A model generated the notes under the pieces. It ran no database searches. It saw nothing but the letters and a program-made list of their open reading frames with translations, and was not told the DNA's origin. The translations under genes and the position numbers were made by a program. A DNA stretch of 64,000 nucleotides, from positions 1 through 64,000 of the forward strand of contig VXIS01000231.1 in the NCBI GenBank assembly GCA_008704415.1, written 5' to 3'. The stretch is from Sphaerosporella brunnea. Taxonomy: Eukaryota > Ascomycota > Pezizomycetes > Pezizales > Pyronemataceae. The number at the start of each line of letters is the position of its first letter. Position 1 is the stretch's first letter. Positions 42,363 to 53,883 of this stretch are shown one piece after another.

Positions 42363-45300
42363 GCCGTGTCAAGGCTCTTAGAGACCGAGCCGAACCTATT
42401 TGTAAAGTTGAAACAGTTATTGAGTGGTGAAGTGTAAGCTGATGGAAGGAAGCATGAGGGATTGGGGCAGCCTTAAATAGCTCCCAATCGACACTGCCAT
42501 GGGCAACGGGCTCAGCAGAACCTCGACCCATCTTTTGGGCCAAGACCGGTCCCAATCGGTCCAGCATCCGCTCTGCACTTTCATCCTGGTGGAACATCCG
42601 GACGGCTCCGTGGGTGAAGCGAACGCAGCCTTAGGAAAACTAATTGAAGTGCCGGGCTTTCCCTCAATCCGGTTCTCCGGTAGTTGTAGGTGGGGCGTGG
42701 AGTAACCATAAACTTTTCTTGATAGGTCAAGGTCGACTTTGTCCTCTGCTCACTGCCTTGCAGGAAAATCATGTGAGACCAACCAACACCATGGCAATGT
42801 CTCGGGACCGTCGTATAGTACATAGTGTACTGCAGCATAAGCAGGCCCGCCGAGCTAAGCGGTTCACCTTTCAGCGACACAGGCACGTTTGCTGAGAGCT
42901 CACAGGTGAAAATCCAGGTTATTCGGAACAAAGCCTAGTGCACGGTCTCACAGCGCCGAGATTCCAAAAATACGGGTGTTGGGCTGCTCTCGCCGCGTTG
43001 GACAAATTGGCATCTGGTCTAATGCGCTGGCATGTCTTGGTGCCGCTTGTGGCGGTAATAGAGCATACGTACTCTACGAAGCGTGTTGAGTTCTGCCGTG
43101 GTAAGACTTGTGTCACATCCACGGCTATTGGCAGGTGCGCTTCTATAGTTAAAGTCGGAAGCGCCGTGCGCGTGCGTGACACGTGGCGGTATTGAAGTTC
43201 TCGGATCCAGAAAAAAGCCGCAACCCGAACCCAGATGGACATTTTGGATGAGTCGATATCACCAAATTGGGATTTTGTATGGCCCCGTGCAAATTTGGCA
43301 ACACCTTGCTTTTACGAATCCAGCTCCTCTGCCCACCACAACACACCTGGATTTCGAGAAGCGACCATACAGCTTGTAATTCCATGGACTTGTTTTGCTT
43401 CAAGGTTCACTCAAGTACCTATTCTGTCATGGTGGGGTTCTCCCAGTTTGGATGTGGGCTTATTCCCCGAATCCGGTAATTTATAGCGATGGCAAGGCAC
43501 TCACCAAAAGAACAGCCATACTATCACTATATGAAACCATTAGTGCTTATATTGCATCAAATCTATCACTGAGGCAGACGATAGTTGTGTACAGCAGCTG
43601 GTTGTCATATTAAGAGTGCAGGGAGTGTGATCATTGACGTTCCCGGCGAAGTAAGCAACTTCAACCTGTCGGACAAAGGTCTACAGCACAGCGTCCATAG
43701 TGAATCGCTTCCCACATAATCATCCAGACCGTACGCCTCCCGTCGATCCGGCGCCTAGGCGGTCTCCTAAGGGAAAGTGTGGGCACATAAAAACCAAGGC
43801 ATGGAAAACCACTCACAGCCGCCCGCTTCCCTCTATTGCGCTGAAGTCCTACTCTCGGGGCGCCGATCAGCCTGAAGTGCTCAGAAGATCATAGAACTCC
43901 TATGTGAGACCAATCACTTGTTTTCACTAAGCCTTTCATCTTTAGGTACCGTAAGATGGCTATTGTCTGAAATCATCAGAACGCAGAGGTAAATACCCAA
44001 ATCGAGAGGCTTTCAAACAAGGTGTACAAATGCCGAGTAAGTTAAAAGGACATTCAGTGACGATTACGAAGCTAGATTACATGTGGTAACACTCCTTGTT
44101 CATCACATAATGGTGGGTCAAGATCTTGAACGAGAGGCGATGGGGGGGGGAAGGCTCTTCGAAACCGATTATCAGGTGGTCTATGCGGCCTGTCGTTTGG
44201 TGCGCAGGGCGTTCGAGACTGCTCTATTGGGTTACATGAGTGATAGGCAGATTGACTAGTTGTTGCTTTTGGAGTAGGCTGTTAGGCTCGTGAGGGCGCC
44301 CATCACCTCAACCACCCAGTTTTCTCAATAGCCGGCCCTCTCCCATGGGCTGGGCCATGGGATTTTGGCTGCAGCCTGTTCGGTCCGGTTGGGCTGGGTC
44401 AGGAACTTACAATCTAACCGCTTCTCTCTACTCAATGGTGAGCCACCAGCCTAATTGTTTGACGTTCAGCTGAGATGCACGTCCTGAATCCTGATGCGGG
44501 CTCACTGGATCAATGATAATGAAGGAAGGAGCACTCTTCTCAAATGCTCGCCGCCTGCGTTCATCGATATTTCAAATACAACAAACGACCGAGGTTTTAA
44601 GGTCGACCTCAGGCCGACGCAGCCTAGTCATTATTAAGCCGGCCCAGCTATCTCATCGTAGGCCATCTGTTGAGACCACTGCAACCACCTCAAATGGGGT
44701 CACAATGGCGTATTCTGCCCTACAGTTTCATTTTCTGACCTCCACAATGTTGCTTTCTTAAAGTACGGGTCCGTTGCACTATATTTTCTAACTATCATTC
44801 CGGTCCGGAAAATCCAGGGGATATGTACGGTAGTCTAGGCACAATAGCACTCTTTCCCTGGGAAAAGTGAGCCCTTCCTTTCATTTCCAGCCCTGCCATA
44901 TCTTCCTCTTAGGCACGCGGCCTTACACGGTAAATCCCAATCGAAGGCTCTCAAATGCAAATGTCGACGCCATTTGACAGGTCCCCCGATACAGTTTTCC
45001 CCTATAGTGGAAGGCCAAGATGCTCAAGATGAACGTACAGCAAGGCTCCACGCCACGTGCTAAGTACTTGCTAGACCATTTCTTAAACAGAAATGTCAAC
45101 TGTCACCGAAATCTACTGTTGCGATGCAATTGTCAAAGCGTCTCGGCTTTGTCAAGCTTGTCAACAGTGGTTGCGCCGTAAGGCTTGGCGGCAACGGCAA
45201 TGTAAACAAAGGTTGCCTCGATCGCCATCTCCCCAACCTCCTCGTACAAAGAAATCCACCGTTTCGCTCTTGAAACCAACTTCACGATTGATCGATCGGC

Positions 45301-45480
45301 CGCATTATACCTCTCGCGTCTTCGCCTATAAAGCAACGCCCATAGGTGTCGCTGCAGATCCGTATACCTACACGAATTCTCGGTTTGAACGCGCCTTTTC
45401 TGGACGTCGCCTCAACTTTACGCGTCTTTTCGAATCCCTCCGACTCAACTCTTTGTAGACGTCCAACCCCCCCAACACCG
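42363..45480. other. gene-poor intergenic region
   Basis: About 3.1 kb between the FAD oxidase start and the CENP-A start. I find no gene with support on either strand. There are a G-run near 44140 and a GGGCTGGGCCATGGG-rich patch near 44,350-44,400 that recalls the GGGCTG units of the MITEs but shows no termini. The last 300 bp should contain the CENP-A promoter and leader. Confidence 0.45.
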
Positions 45481-46311
45481 ATGGCGAAGACAATGCAAGG
45501 CACCGGGCGCAAGACGCTGGTGCGGTCTGTGAATGGGCAATCCAGACCACCAACCCCGAGGAAATATATACGGCGTAGTGGTGCTAATACCCAAGGTATG
45601 CTCCGATTCATTCCCCCAAACACGTTGCCTGATTCACGTTGCCTGTGCCATACCCGTGAAACTATGGATGCGGCGCCCACACCCTTTTTCACTGGCCCTC
45701 GCCCCCTCCTCTACGTCCTTATTTCGGAAACAGCCGCAGTGCTGTACGGTGCCGTACGGCACCGTACAACCATCTCTTCCTCACTTTTTCTCCGCCGCCG
45801 CTTTCCACAAATCCATATCAACAACTCCCAATAAGGACAGCTTGCTAATGAACACCGCCACATTTTCGGCGATAGCTGCTAACAGCTGGTGACCCAGCCC
45901 CTGTTGTTAAAAAACGTCGCAACCGTCCTGGTACGGTTGCTCTACGAGAAATTAGACACTTCCAAAAGGGTACCGATCTTCTGATGGCAAAGCTTCCATT
46001 CGCACGTTTGGTATAGAGCCCCTGCCTTTCCGGGTACCCTCTGACGACCACTCGCTGACACCCACTAGGTCAAAGAGATAGCAATGGAATACACCAGTGG
46101 TGCACACTTGTTTGGCGCCCAGACTGGTGCCGATCCCCATAGATTCCAGAGTACAGCTATTTTGGCCTTGCAGGAAGCAACAGAGGCGTATCTTGTCGCC
46201 CTCTTCACAGACGCGAATCTGCTGGCTATTCATGCGAAGCGCGTCACCATCATGCGGAAGGATATTCAGTTGGCCCGGCGGATTCGTGGAGCGTGGGGTG
46301 GATTGGGTTAA
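45481..46311 (+). CDS. CSE4/cnp1: centromeric histone H3 variant CENP-A
   Basis: Three exons (45481-45595, 45886-46010, 46069-46311) join in frame to 160 residues. CENP-A replaces H3 in centromeric nucleosomes. The N-tail ([17 protein letters not shown]...) is unlike canonical H3, while the fold is clear: [20 protein letters not shown] (alpha-N), [11 protein letters not shown] (alpha-1), [20 protein letters not shown] (alpha-2), then [20 protein letters not shown] (alpha-3) and the end [16 protein letters not shown] with a divergent tail is CENP-A-like, where H3 has RRLRGERA. Loop 1 is unusually long ([14 protein letters not shown] before FQS). Intron 1 is 290 nt, long for this window, and holds a perfect 26-bp palindrome; its acceptor was fixed by frame, because the preceding AG would put a stop in frame. 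Confidence 0.9.
45743..45768. repeat. perfect 26-bp palindrome in CENP-A intron 1
   Basis: The two 13-bp halves starting TGTACGGTGCCGT are exact inverted complements with no spacer, built from GTAC and GGTGCC/GGCACC units. It lies in the middle of intron 1. It could form a cruciform or RNA hairpin, or be a dimeric binding site. Confidence 0.85.
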
Positions 46312-46656
46312 GATATTGTTGAGAATGGATGTATGGACGGTGTTATTTTTGAAGGGTGGCGTTATTTTTGTTTTGTGTTTGATATTCCTTTTGCTTTTTG
46401 ATTCTTCCTTGCTTGTTGGTGGAATCCACGTGTAATACACGCTGTGATTGTCTGTTGCTTTGGTTTGCTTCGACGGTGACTGAAAGATAAAGAATTAGGG
46501 ATATGTATCGTATTGTGAACAGCTTGTATGTATGAGGTTTATCCTGTGCTTTGGTTAGCAGTTGTGATATCTCATTCAACGACGATCACGTGCCACCTCA
46601 TCCGCGTCACGTCGCCCCAGCGCGTTCTCCATCCCCCACAACCACCCACATTCGCG
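46312..46656. other. intergenic region downstream of CENP-A
   Basis: 345 bp between the CENP-A stop codon and the next start codon on the same strand. It is T/G-rich near 46,340-46,420 (probable CENP-A 3' end) and C/A-rich just before 46,657 (leader of the next gene). ATCACGTG-like sequence at 46585-46592 contains a CACGTG core of bHLH-type sites. Confidence 0.5.
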
Positions 46657-47368
46657 ATGGCCACTACCCCTTCCACCGAAGAAGAGTACACAGACCCAAG
46701 CAGTACCTACATCCCGCCCCGATCCTCACACGCGCTGCTAACATCAGCACCCTCCAGAAATCTTCCACGATGAACTCTTTCGAAGGCAAGGCCAGCTCTG
46801 CGCCACGATTGACGGCTTCGAGAGCATCTCCCCGCAGTTGCAACCCTCCGGAGATGTAGTGCAAGAGTTCGAGGCCTTATTCGAGTGTCTATTCCCAACT
46901 TCCCCGGCTGCACCAGGCGTCGGCGTCGAAATCGACGAATTTGAAGATATGGTGATGATGTACTCGCCGCCGCCGCCGCCGCCGCCGCCACGCGCGCAAG
47001 CGCCGAGCAAACGAAAATCTAGCCGCCTCGCCTTCGCGCCAAAGAAACGCGTGCGCAATTCTAGCGCTCCAGCTGCCGTGGTGCTCTCGCGGCGGAAACC
47101 GCTCGAGGCAAATCGGCATCCAAAGCCGGGTGCGAGGTTTGTGGTGAACCATTATCCGGAGTTGTGTAGACGGCAAAAGACGAGGAAGGGGTGGGCATGG
47201 GTCTCAGAGGGCTCCGAGTTGGATATTAAGCTGCTGGCATTGGCGTGCAAAAATGTTCGCGATAGTGGAAGGACATGGAAGGTTTTGGAGGATGGGAAGG
47301 TTGCGTTGGCGCGGAACTTGAAGAGGGTTAGAAAGGAGCCTTGGAGAGACGACGGAGCCGCTGTTTGA
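46657..47368 (+). CDS. hypothetical protein downstream of CENP-A
   Basis: Two exons (46657-46702 and 46758-47368) with a 55-nt phase-1 intron (GTACCT donor, TGCTAAC branch) give 218 residues. The N-terminal third is acidic and helical (IFHDELFRRQGQLCATIDGF and VVQEFEALFECLFP). A run of eight prolines and a basic Ser/Lys-rich linker (KRKSSRLAFAPKKRVRN) looks like a nuclear localisation signal. The C-terminal part (RFVVNHYPELCRRQKTRKG, then KLLALACKNVRDSGRTWKVL) reads as a compact basic domain I cannot name. The spacing to CENP-A and the same orientation are suggestive but no functional link can be claimed. Confidence 0.65.
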
Positions 47369-48241
47369 GTTGAGTTTGGCGGAAGTTGATGGCGTTTGGC
47401 GTTTGAAGCGATTGATAAGATACTTAGTACTCTTGTTTACCGCCTGATGCGTTTATTGGCCAAACATCTCTGATCACAATTGAGTCGCTGTGGATCCAGC
47501 TTTGTAGCCGCCAATGATAGATTCACTTCTCGGCTGCTGATCTCTGCGGCAGTTTCACAACTGGGGGACTTCCCGTTGCTATAAGGCCCAATATAATCGG
47601 GAACAAATAGAGAGTGGGGTAACACCCTTTCTATCGAAAGCCGATTCCAGCGTCTATCGAAAAAAACAATCTACAAAAACACCTGGTCCAATAGCTATAG
47701 TTCAGCCCCGCTGACAATGCACACCCACATGTACATGGCCACCATGAGTTATATCCAGAATCCTCTCGCCCAGACTATCCTCCTGTGCGTTGTTGCAGCG
47801 GCTCAAGACGTTGAAGAACACCTGATATCACGTGGAAGTATGGCCACCATTCAAGCCAATGAAATCAAAACAAAGTAAGAAACTACCTCAACTATTTGGG
47901 GTCCCCGGTAGGTTTTCGGCACTTCGCAGTTTCGACGTAATGCTTTTTGAGGTATTTCGCATCTCGAGTTTTACGCGCCTTGCTTCTTTTGCCCGACTAT
48001 TATATGTCGCTTCTACCTAATTTTACAGTCAGCACCCACCCAGGCTGGGGGGGAGGGGGGGCTCGCGGTCGGAATCCTGATTTCTAGTTAGTTCGGCCTT
48101 CAAGTTCCCATCTACAAGTAGTAACTCACCTTTCGTTTGGACGAGCTGTTGCTCCTAGTCGTGGTATCGCGATCGCAGCCTGAAGAGGGCGGTGACGATG
48201 GCTCGCTTGAGGCTAGAGAACTGGTGGGCGGGCTCCAATAT

Positions 48242-48662
48242 AGTGATGGACACGAGCCGGCTCGGGAGTTTTCCTGGCTCTCGAGCGCTTGAGCCGGCCC
48301 TACAAAATGCAGACGGGCAGTGTTCCAGTGCAAAGTAACTTTTATATGTGTGAGTATGAAGTGCGCGGCTATGACGTCGGTCATAAGGCGCTCGAGTCAC
48401 TGGCAGGGAACGCTGGGATGATTAAGTCGTCGGTCTGCCACGCTGGCAAGCGATGCTTGCTATGTAGGGGAGCTGGGAGGTGAGGTTGAGGTTGGGGTGG
48501 GTTGATGTACGATGACCGCGATTTTCAGATCATGAACTATCACTCATGTCTCATTGCTTCATGAGCACACTTCACCTTCTTGTTTCTTCCTTGGAGGCTT
48601 ACCCAAGACTCGGAAGGACATAGATTCTAAGTTAAGGCCCGAGCTGGCTCGTGTCCACCACT
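48242..48662. mobile_element. 421-bp element with GACACGAGCC terminal inverted repeats
   Basis: The left end AGTGATGGACACGAGCCGGC and the right end CTGGCTCGTGTCCACCACT are inverted copies of about 25 bp with two or three mismatches. The interior has no open frame. The AGTG...CACT termini recall hAT-type MITEs, but I could not find matching 8-bp flanks, so the target duplication has decayed or the boundaries are off by a few bases. Confidence 0.6.
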
Positions 48663-48917
48663 ACTTCAATATATGAGGGCGCAGACTTCTGAGCCCGAAC
48701 CTACTGTAGCGAGCATTGAGGATAGTACAGTGGCTGAGGAAGGGGGAAAGCTTCCTGGTTGAAGTCGGCAAAACAAGCTTGTCCTAACGTGTCAGCAAAG
48801 ACAGTGATCGAACTGATTGTTAGACTAGCATTCAATGGCTTCACAGACTATACCCGCTGTACAACAAACACTACTGAATGAAGCGATTGGGCCCTGTATG
48901 TTGAAGACGGTGCGCCT

Positions 48918-49265
48918 CAGTGTTCCTAATAGCCAGCCCGCCCGTCGGGCTGATGCTGGGCTGCATGGGCTGATCGAAAAGACGGGCGGGCTGTTTGGGC
49001 TGCAGCCCACGTCGGGCTGGCTTCCAGCGGATGCAGGGATCATGCGCTATGGGGAATGGAGCAACAGCTACAGAGAAACACTCTTCCGTTTAAGACGTAA
49101 CTAGGTCAAACTGATGGTTGCATGGCAAGTTCACCTCAGTCGAAAGTGCTTGGCAGCCCGACAGCCCAACAGCCAGCCCGTCGTGATTTTGAGACAGCCG
49201 GGCTGTTGCCTTTTGGCAGCCCGCCCGCACAGCCGGGCTTTTTGGGCCGGCTATTAGGAACACTG
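48918..49265 (-). mobile_element. 348-bp hAT-type MITE, copy B
   Basis: This is the reverse complement of copy A at 16433-16780, same length, with one base difference seen by eye near one end (AATAG versus AGTAG). It is flanked by its own perfect 8-bp duplication GTGCGCCT (48910-48917 and 49266-49273), which proves an independent transposition and not a segmental duplication. Confidence 0.92.
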
Positions 49266-50078
49266 GTGCGCCTGTCCAGGGGGGATAAAAAAAAGGTTGA
49301 AGTGGAGGCTGCTCATGGTATTGCTCTTCACAACCGTCCGGCCGTCATGTACATGTTCACACCATCGAAGATGTTATCAACCAGCGCATCAAAGCACTCT
49401 CTAAGCTCCCTTGCTGAGCGGTGCAGGACAAGCTAGAGCCAGTGCATCGAATAAGAAGACTCTATGCTAGAGAGACTTGGCCAACTGAATCAGGGAAAAG
49501 GCGTGCAGACAGAGTTTGAAATTTGTGCATACTCGACGGCGGCTTGTTGTGATCCCACTTTTTTGTCCCCAGCCTCTTACTTAAGTAAATACGAGATTTT
49601 TAACATCGCATCGCAGAACAGACTGCCTATTGGTGACTTCATTGGATGAATCATGACTGTGTTGGCGATGCTACAACAGTGCGAGTGGGAGGTGCGCAAG
49701 CCGCCCAGGACTTTCCCTAGTCGTTCCGTACTGTGTCTGTTTGGCGCGCAGGTCTATGGTTTCTAATATCATGAGAAGGGGCCCAAAAACACAAGACAGC
49801 TTAGAGTAGTTTTTTAGGTTGATATTCGAAGTTTGCGGGCTTTCATACTGCCGCGGCGACCTATTTCTGCGTCACTTTCTAGCACATTACCAAACGACCG
49901 CACCTTTCACCATTCTGTAGATTTAGCTATCGCTAGGTTCACTGGTGAAATACAGAATTTCGCTTGTCATTTTTTTTTTGGCCTGGTGCCCGCCCCAAAG
50001 CTTCCAATCACTTAAAATGAACACTTTTACCAGCGCGACCATTTTAGATAAAAAGTTGCAATTTCTTCAACCTCAAGC

Positions 50079-51854
50079 TCAAGCGTAATCATCCCAAACC
50101 ATACGCCCCCCATCATCCCACTCAATCATGATCCCATTTCTGAACCTTAACCACCCGAGTGGCCCCTCCTCCGGTATCCCCAATCTCCTCCTCCTTCTCC
50201 ACCCAGGCTGAAGGTCTCTATATTCAACCACATCAACCTCCAGCCTACTCCCAACTTTGCCCCGCCAGAGCTGCTTCACTCTATCCTCTGGCTCATACAG
50301 AATATCACCCGCCCACTCAATGCGTGGATTCCCGGTATCTGTCCACGCCTCAGTCCCCGCCCGGGTTGCTAACCCATCCGTATACGTAAATATATAGCCC
50401 CGATAAGGGTCGCGGCTGCATGGATTTTGAAAGCGGATTTTCAGCCATCGGAGGCGAGGCATCTGTTTTGTGGCAACGAGGGCGACGGAATAGTGGAATG
50501 TGTTAAAGTATTCCACGCAAGGGGTGTCTCGGAAGCGATTGCTTTTGTTTTCCGGTGGTTCGGATTCTTCGTCGGAGTCAGGGGGATTACTAGCAGTAGG
50601 ATCTTCGCCAGTGAATATCCACTCCCCCTGCGCGTTGTCGACGTTTGTGTGCAACTGAAACCATCCGAGTACAGGCCAGCAGGGGATTTTTCCGTCGGGA
50701 GCAGCAGCAGCGTCATCGAGCAGATCTTGCGGCCAAAAAAGTGACGCCGACACCTGGCCAACTCTTAGACAGCAACGGACTAGGCGCTGCGAGAATTGCC
50801 GCAGTTGGATCGAGAAGATGTCAAGAGTTGGCGTTGCGTCTGGACAGACACACGGAGGATTTAGGGACTGATTGCTGTGTCCGTGGTACTCGGACATGTC
50901 GAGCGCAAAGTCTTCGAGGCCGGATGGAAGGTGCGATAATCCCTCTCCGAAAGCTGGGATGAGGGGAAAGTACCACCGCGAATGTGAGTATAGATTTCTT
51001 TTTCTTGAGGACCAGAGCTAGAGAAGAGGCCCGGGGGGAGGGGGGGTGGCTGTCGGGGATATACCGAATCTTGATGCTTTCCTCGCTTCTACATTCAACT
51101 TCTCAGAATCTCCCGACCTCAAGTCAAACGCTTTGAGCGCAGGAAAAAATCTCGCAATCTTCCATGCCGAACCAAGATGTAATACCCCCCAGTCCTGTGA
51201 AAACACTTCGGGTCCCTCCAGAATCAACTTACGCACCGTTCTTACTTGGTGCGCGTTGTGATCGAAGGAGTCGTCGCATAGTCGGAAATGGCAGTGTCGA
51301 CTAGTGGAGGGCCCGGTGGGGCTGATGCAGAGCCTTAATTCGTACAAGGAGAACCCAGGTTCTTCGTTTTCCCAGCGTGATAAGGTGGAGAGTAGCTTTT
51401 GCATTTTTGAGGAAAATTCTTTACTGGGAACTGCGACCTGCTCAACTTTGTCGTCGTCGTTGCTGCCTAACTCTGGCATCGACCACCTCAAGGGGTAGTA
51501 AAGTACACGGAGGGTGGTTTTTCTCAACGCCGAGGTGCGGGACTCCTCAAATAGTCGTATAAACTCATCCAGACAGGCGTCGCGGTTCTGGATTTTCAGT
51601 TGTATCTCTTCCTCATTCAATCCATATGTCGCTTCTGATGATCTGAGGTCAAGGTCCCTAAAGAGAATCGACTCGACCAGGTGGCGAAAGAGATGACAAG
51701 TTGGCGCGATCCTGGAGAGGAGTCGATTTTTGCGTCGTTCATAAACCGAGGCACCATCGACATCTTTGATGATTCGAGTTATAATTTCTACCGGAAGATC
51801 TAGAAGCGTTATTCGCGGGCGTGGTGCTGCAGCTGAGAAATTTTCGGCCGACAT
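50079..51854 (-). CDS. F-box-like protein
   Basis: Two exons (51854-51065 and 50953-50079) with a 111-nt phase-1 intron encode 554 residues. The N-terminus (ITLLDLPVEIITRIIKDVDG, later APTCHLFRHLVESILFRDLD) is a typical fungal F-box: LP.EI, a helical stretch, then a hydrophobic helix ending in FR.L. F-box proteins recruit substrates to SCF ubiquitin ligases through Skp1. The C-terminal part has no clear leucine-rich repeats but is rich in aromatic residues (WRGKVGSRLEVDVVEY, then GPLGWLRFRNGIMIEW). The intron has long C-runs near its donor. The target is unknown. Its start lies 227 bp from the stop of the kinase gene, on the same strand. Confidence 0.8.
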
Positions 51855-52081
51855 TTTTTTGTGATGTGTGGATAGGTTTTGAGAGAGAAGAAACGAGAGA
51901 CGGATGAACTGAGGTCTTTATGCACATTGGCCGGGCGCCCAATTAATGAACACACGGTTTTCGGTTGGCTTTAGTTCCAACTTTGGCTTTCAGTGCGGCG
52001 AATTCATACACTAATTACTCGGTCTTTACACCCAATCGATACTTATTGCGTCTTTTAGCCTAGAGTCGAAAACCCGGTAGG

Positions 52082-53883
52082 CTATAAAGTTGGGTCCCAG
52101 CTCTCCTGTGCTCCACAAAAGCACTGGTACCAGGGGAAACCACACTCGCAGCATCCTTCAAAACGCTGAAGACCCTCTATTACCCGTGTGCTCTGGTCAT
52201 GAACCAAATGTTGACTTTGGTTGTGCTCGTCCACATAGGCTATAGACTCGGTGTCTGAGAGAGTCGCCGGGGAAAACACCGGGGTTGACGGCCCGTGGTA
52301 GGTGTGGCGAAGCTCCCTCATCGGAGCTGCCATGAATACAGCATCGTTCGGGGGAAACTGTAGTGCCGGATCTGGTAACGGCAACAGCTGGTGCTGCTGG
52401 TATGGTGGAGGTTGGACGCCAACATAATCCAACGGGTATATCAACGGAGGTCCCTGATCTCCATTCAGAAGCCGATCGTACGGCGCCGTAATCCCCAACC
52501 CCTGCCACTCGCTCCTCGGTGGACACCACTCGGACGTCTCCTCTTCCGGCACCGGCCACCAATCCCGCGGCAATCTCTTTAAAACCTCCTCGGCGGAAAT
52601 CCTTTCCCTAGGATCAAGCCTCAACATGTTGACCATCAACAAGAACCAATCCTCGTCGCCCTTCGGATACATTCTTTCCAGCCTGCCAGACAGATCCCAT
52701 GGATATTTTGACGGGCCTGGTCCGTAACTGGACTCACCTGGTCTCGGCAACCAACGTTCACACAGAAGTTGTCGCTCGGCGGGCCAGTCAGGGCTGCTGA
52801 ACAGATCTTCCAGCAACCTCCATCGATTTGGTAACGTTCCGAATGCTAAGGCAATATCCCGTACCGTCATAACCACATTCTGACCGTGGCCAGCGTCAAA
52901 CAACTGCCTCCCGGAGAACATCCAGAAGAACAAGCATGCGAGGGCCCAGATATCCACAGCGGAAGTCACTTCGTCACCGAAAAAGACTTCGGGGGCGACA
53001 TGAGCAGCTACTGTGTCTAGGCACCTGTTGATGCTTTGGCCGGAGCGGCAGGCGATGGAATCACTAGAGTCCCTGCAGCCTTATATTAGCCCCCGGTCCT
53101 TCAGGGACGTTCAGTTGGGTGTAGGCGACTCACACGATGCAAATCTCGGTCTCGCGGTAGCACAATGCCAAGAGAAGAGCAGACCTTGAGCATTCGACCA
53201 CGTACTCTGGGGCGTGTTCCGTGAGTGGAAGTCCGTCGCTACGGTGAACCTTGATACAACTGGGCTTTCCAAAGTAATGGTAAACCGTTTCGTCATCCCA
53301 CTTGTCCAGCTCAGGTAGCCGAAGAAGTATGTTAGAAGCGTGCAAATCTTTGGACATGTCAGTATGAGGCCTTTGGAAGAACGAGAGCCGGCATACCCCC
53401 ATGGACAATCCCATTTTTGTGCATCTCGGCCAGTTCCTGTGCCACCAAAAGCCCAATAGATTGTCTTCTGTCCAACGGTATAGTTCGCTCGACCACAGTA
53501 CGTTCCAGATTGTCAATCATGGACAAACTCAGCCCAACCGCTTCCGTAACAATGCACAAATGCTTTCCATTCGGGCCATGGTGATAGAACTCATCCAGCC
53601 AAGCTGTGCCGGGATATCGTTGAACCAAAGACCCATTCCGCGCTTCAATCTTATCGCCCATCCCAATCTTAAGACACACAAGACGTTCGGCTTCAAGGTC
53701 CCGTGCAAGCCAGGCGGTGCAGAAAGATCCAAGACCAAGTTTGTGGATTATCTTGTAACGGTCGTTGTGGAATAAGTCACCAATATCGACCGGGTGGTAT
53801 CCACCGGGCGCATAGAAATCGAGAGATTCGACATTGTTAATAGGGACATAAAAACCAGTGGGAAAATCCATCGTCGTAGTCAT
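52082..53883 (-). CDS. SRPK-like protein kinase with altered DFG motif
   Basis: Three exons (53883-53397, 53347-53134, 53072-52082) join to 563 residues. The N-lobe opens with GGYHPVDIGDLFHNDRYKII, the usual fungal SRPK-like start, followed by the Gly loop LGLGSFCTAWLARD and the lysine in LVCLKIG. The catalytic loop is VHGDLHASNIL (HGD in place of HRD, as in this group). At the position of DFG the spliced sequence reads ICIVDSSDSIA, so Phe and Gly are missing although the Asp is kept. APEVFFGDEVTSAVDIWALA (APE and subdomain IX) and the C-lobe are present, followed by a roughly 150-residue Pro-rich tail with a CCECGFPWYQCFCG cysteine cluster. Intron positions match the neighbour kinase. It may be a weak or dead kinase. 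Confidence 0.85.

Larger units (their letters stand above)
47369..50078. other. gene-poor region with two transposon-like elements
   Basis: About 2.7 kb between the hypothetical gene and the F-box gene, which converge. It contains an inverted-repeat element at 48242-48662 and MITE copy B at 48918-49265. No gene is supported; a frame at 48835-49104 runs through the MITE and is not credible. Confidence 0.55.

Noticed and set aside
48835..49104. 89-codon plus-strand frame
   Set aside because: Most of it is inside MITE copy B, which has no coding function.
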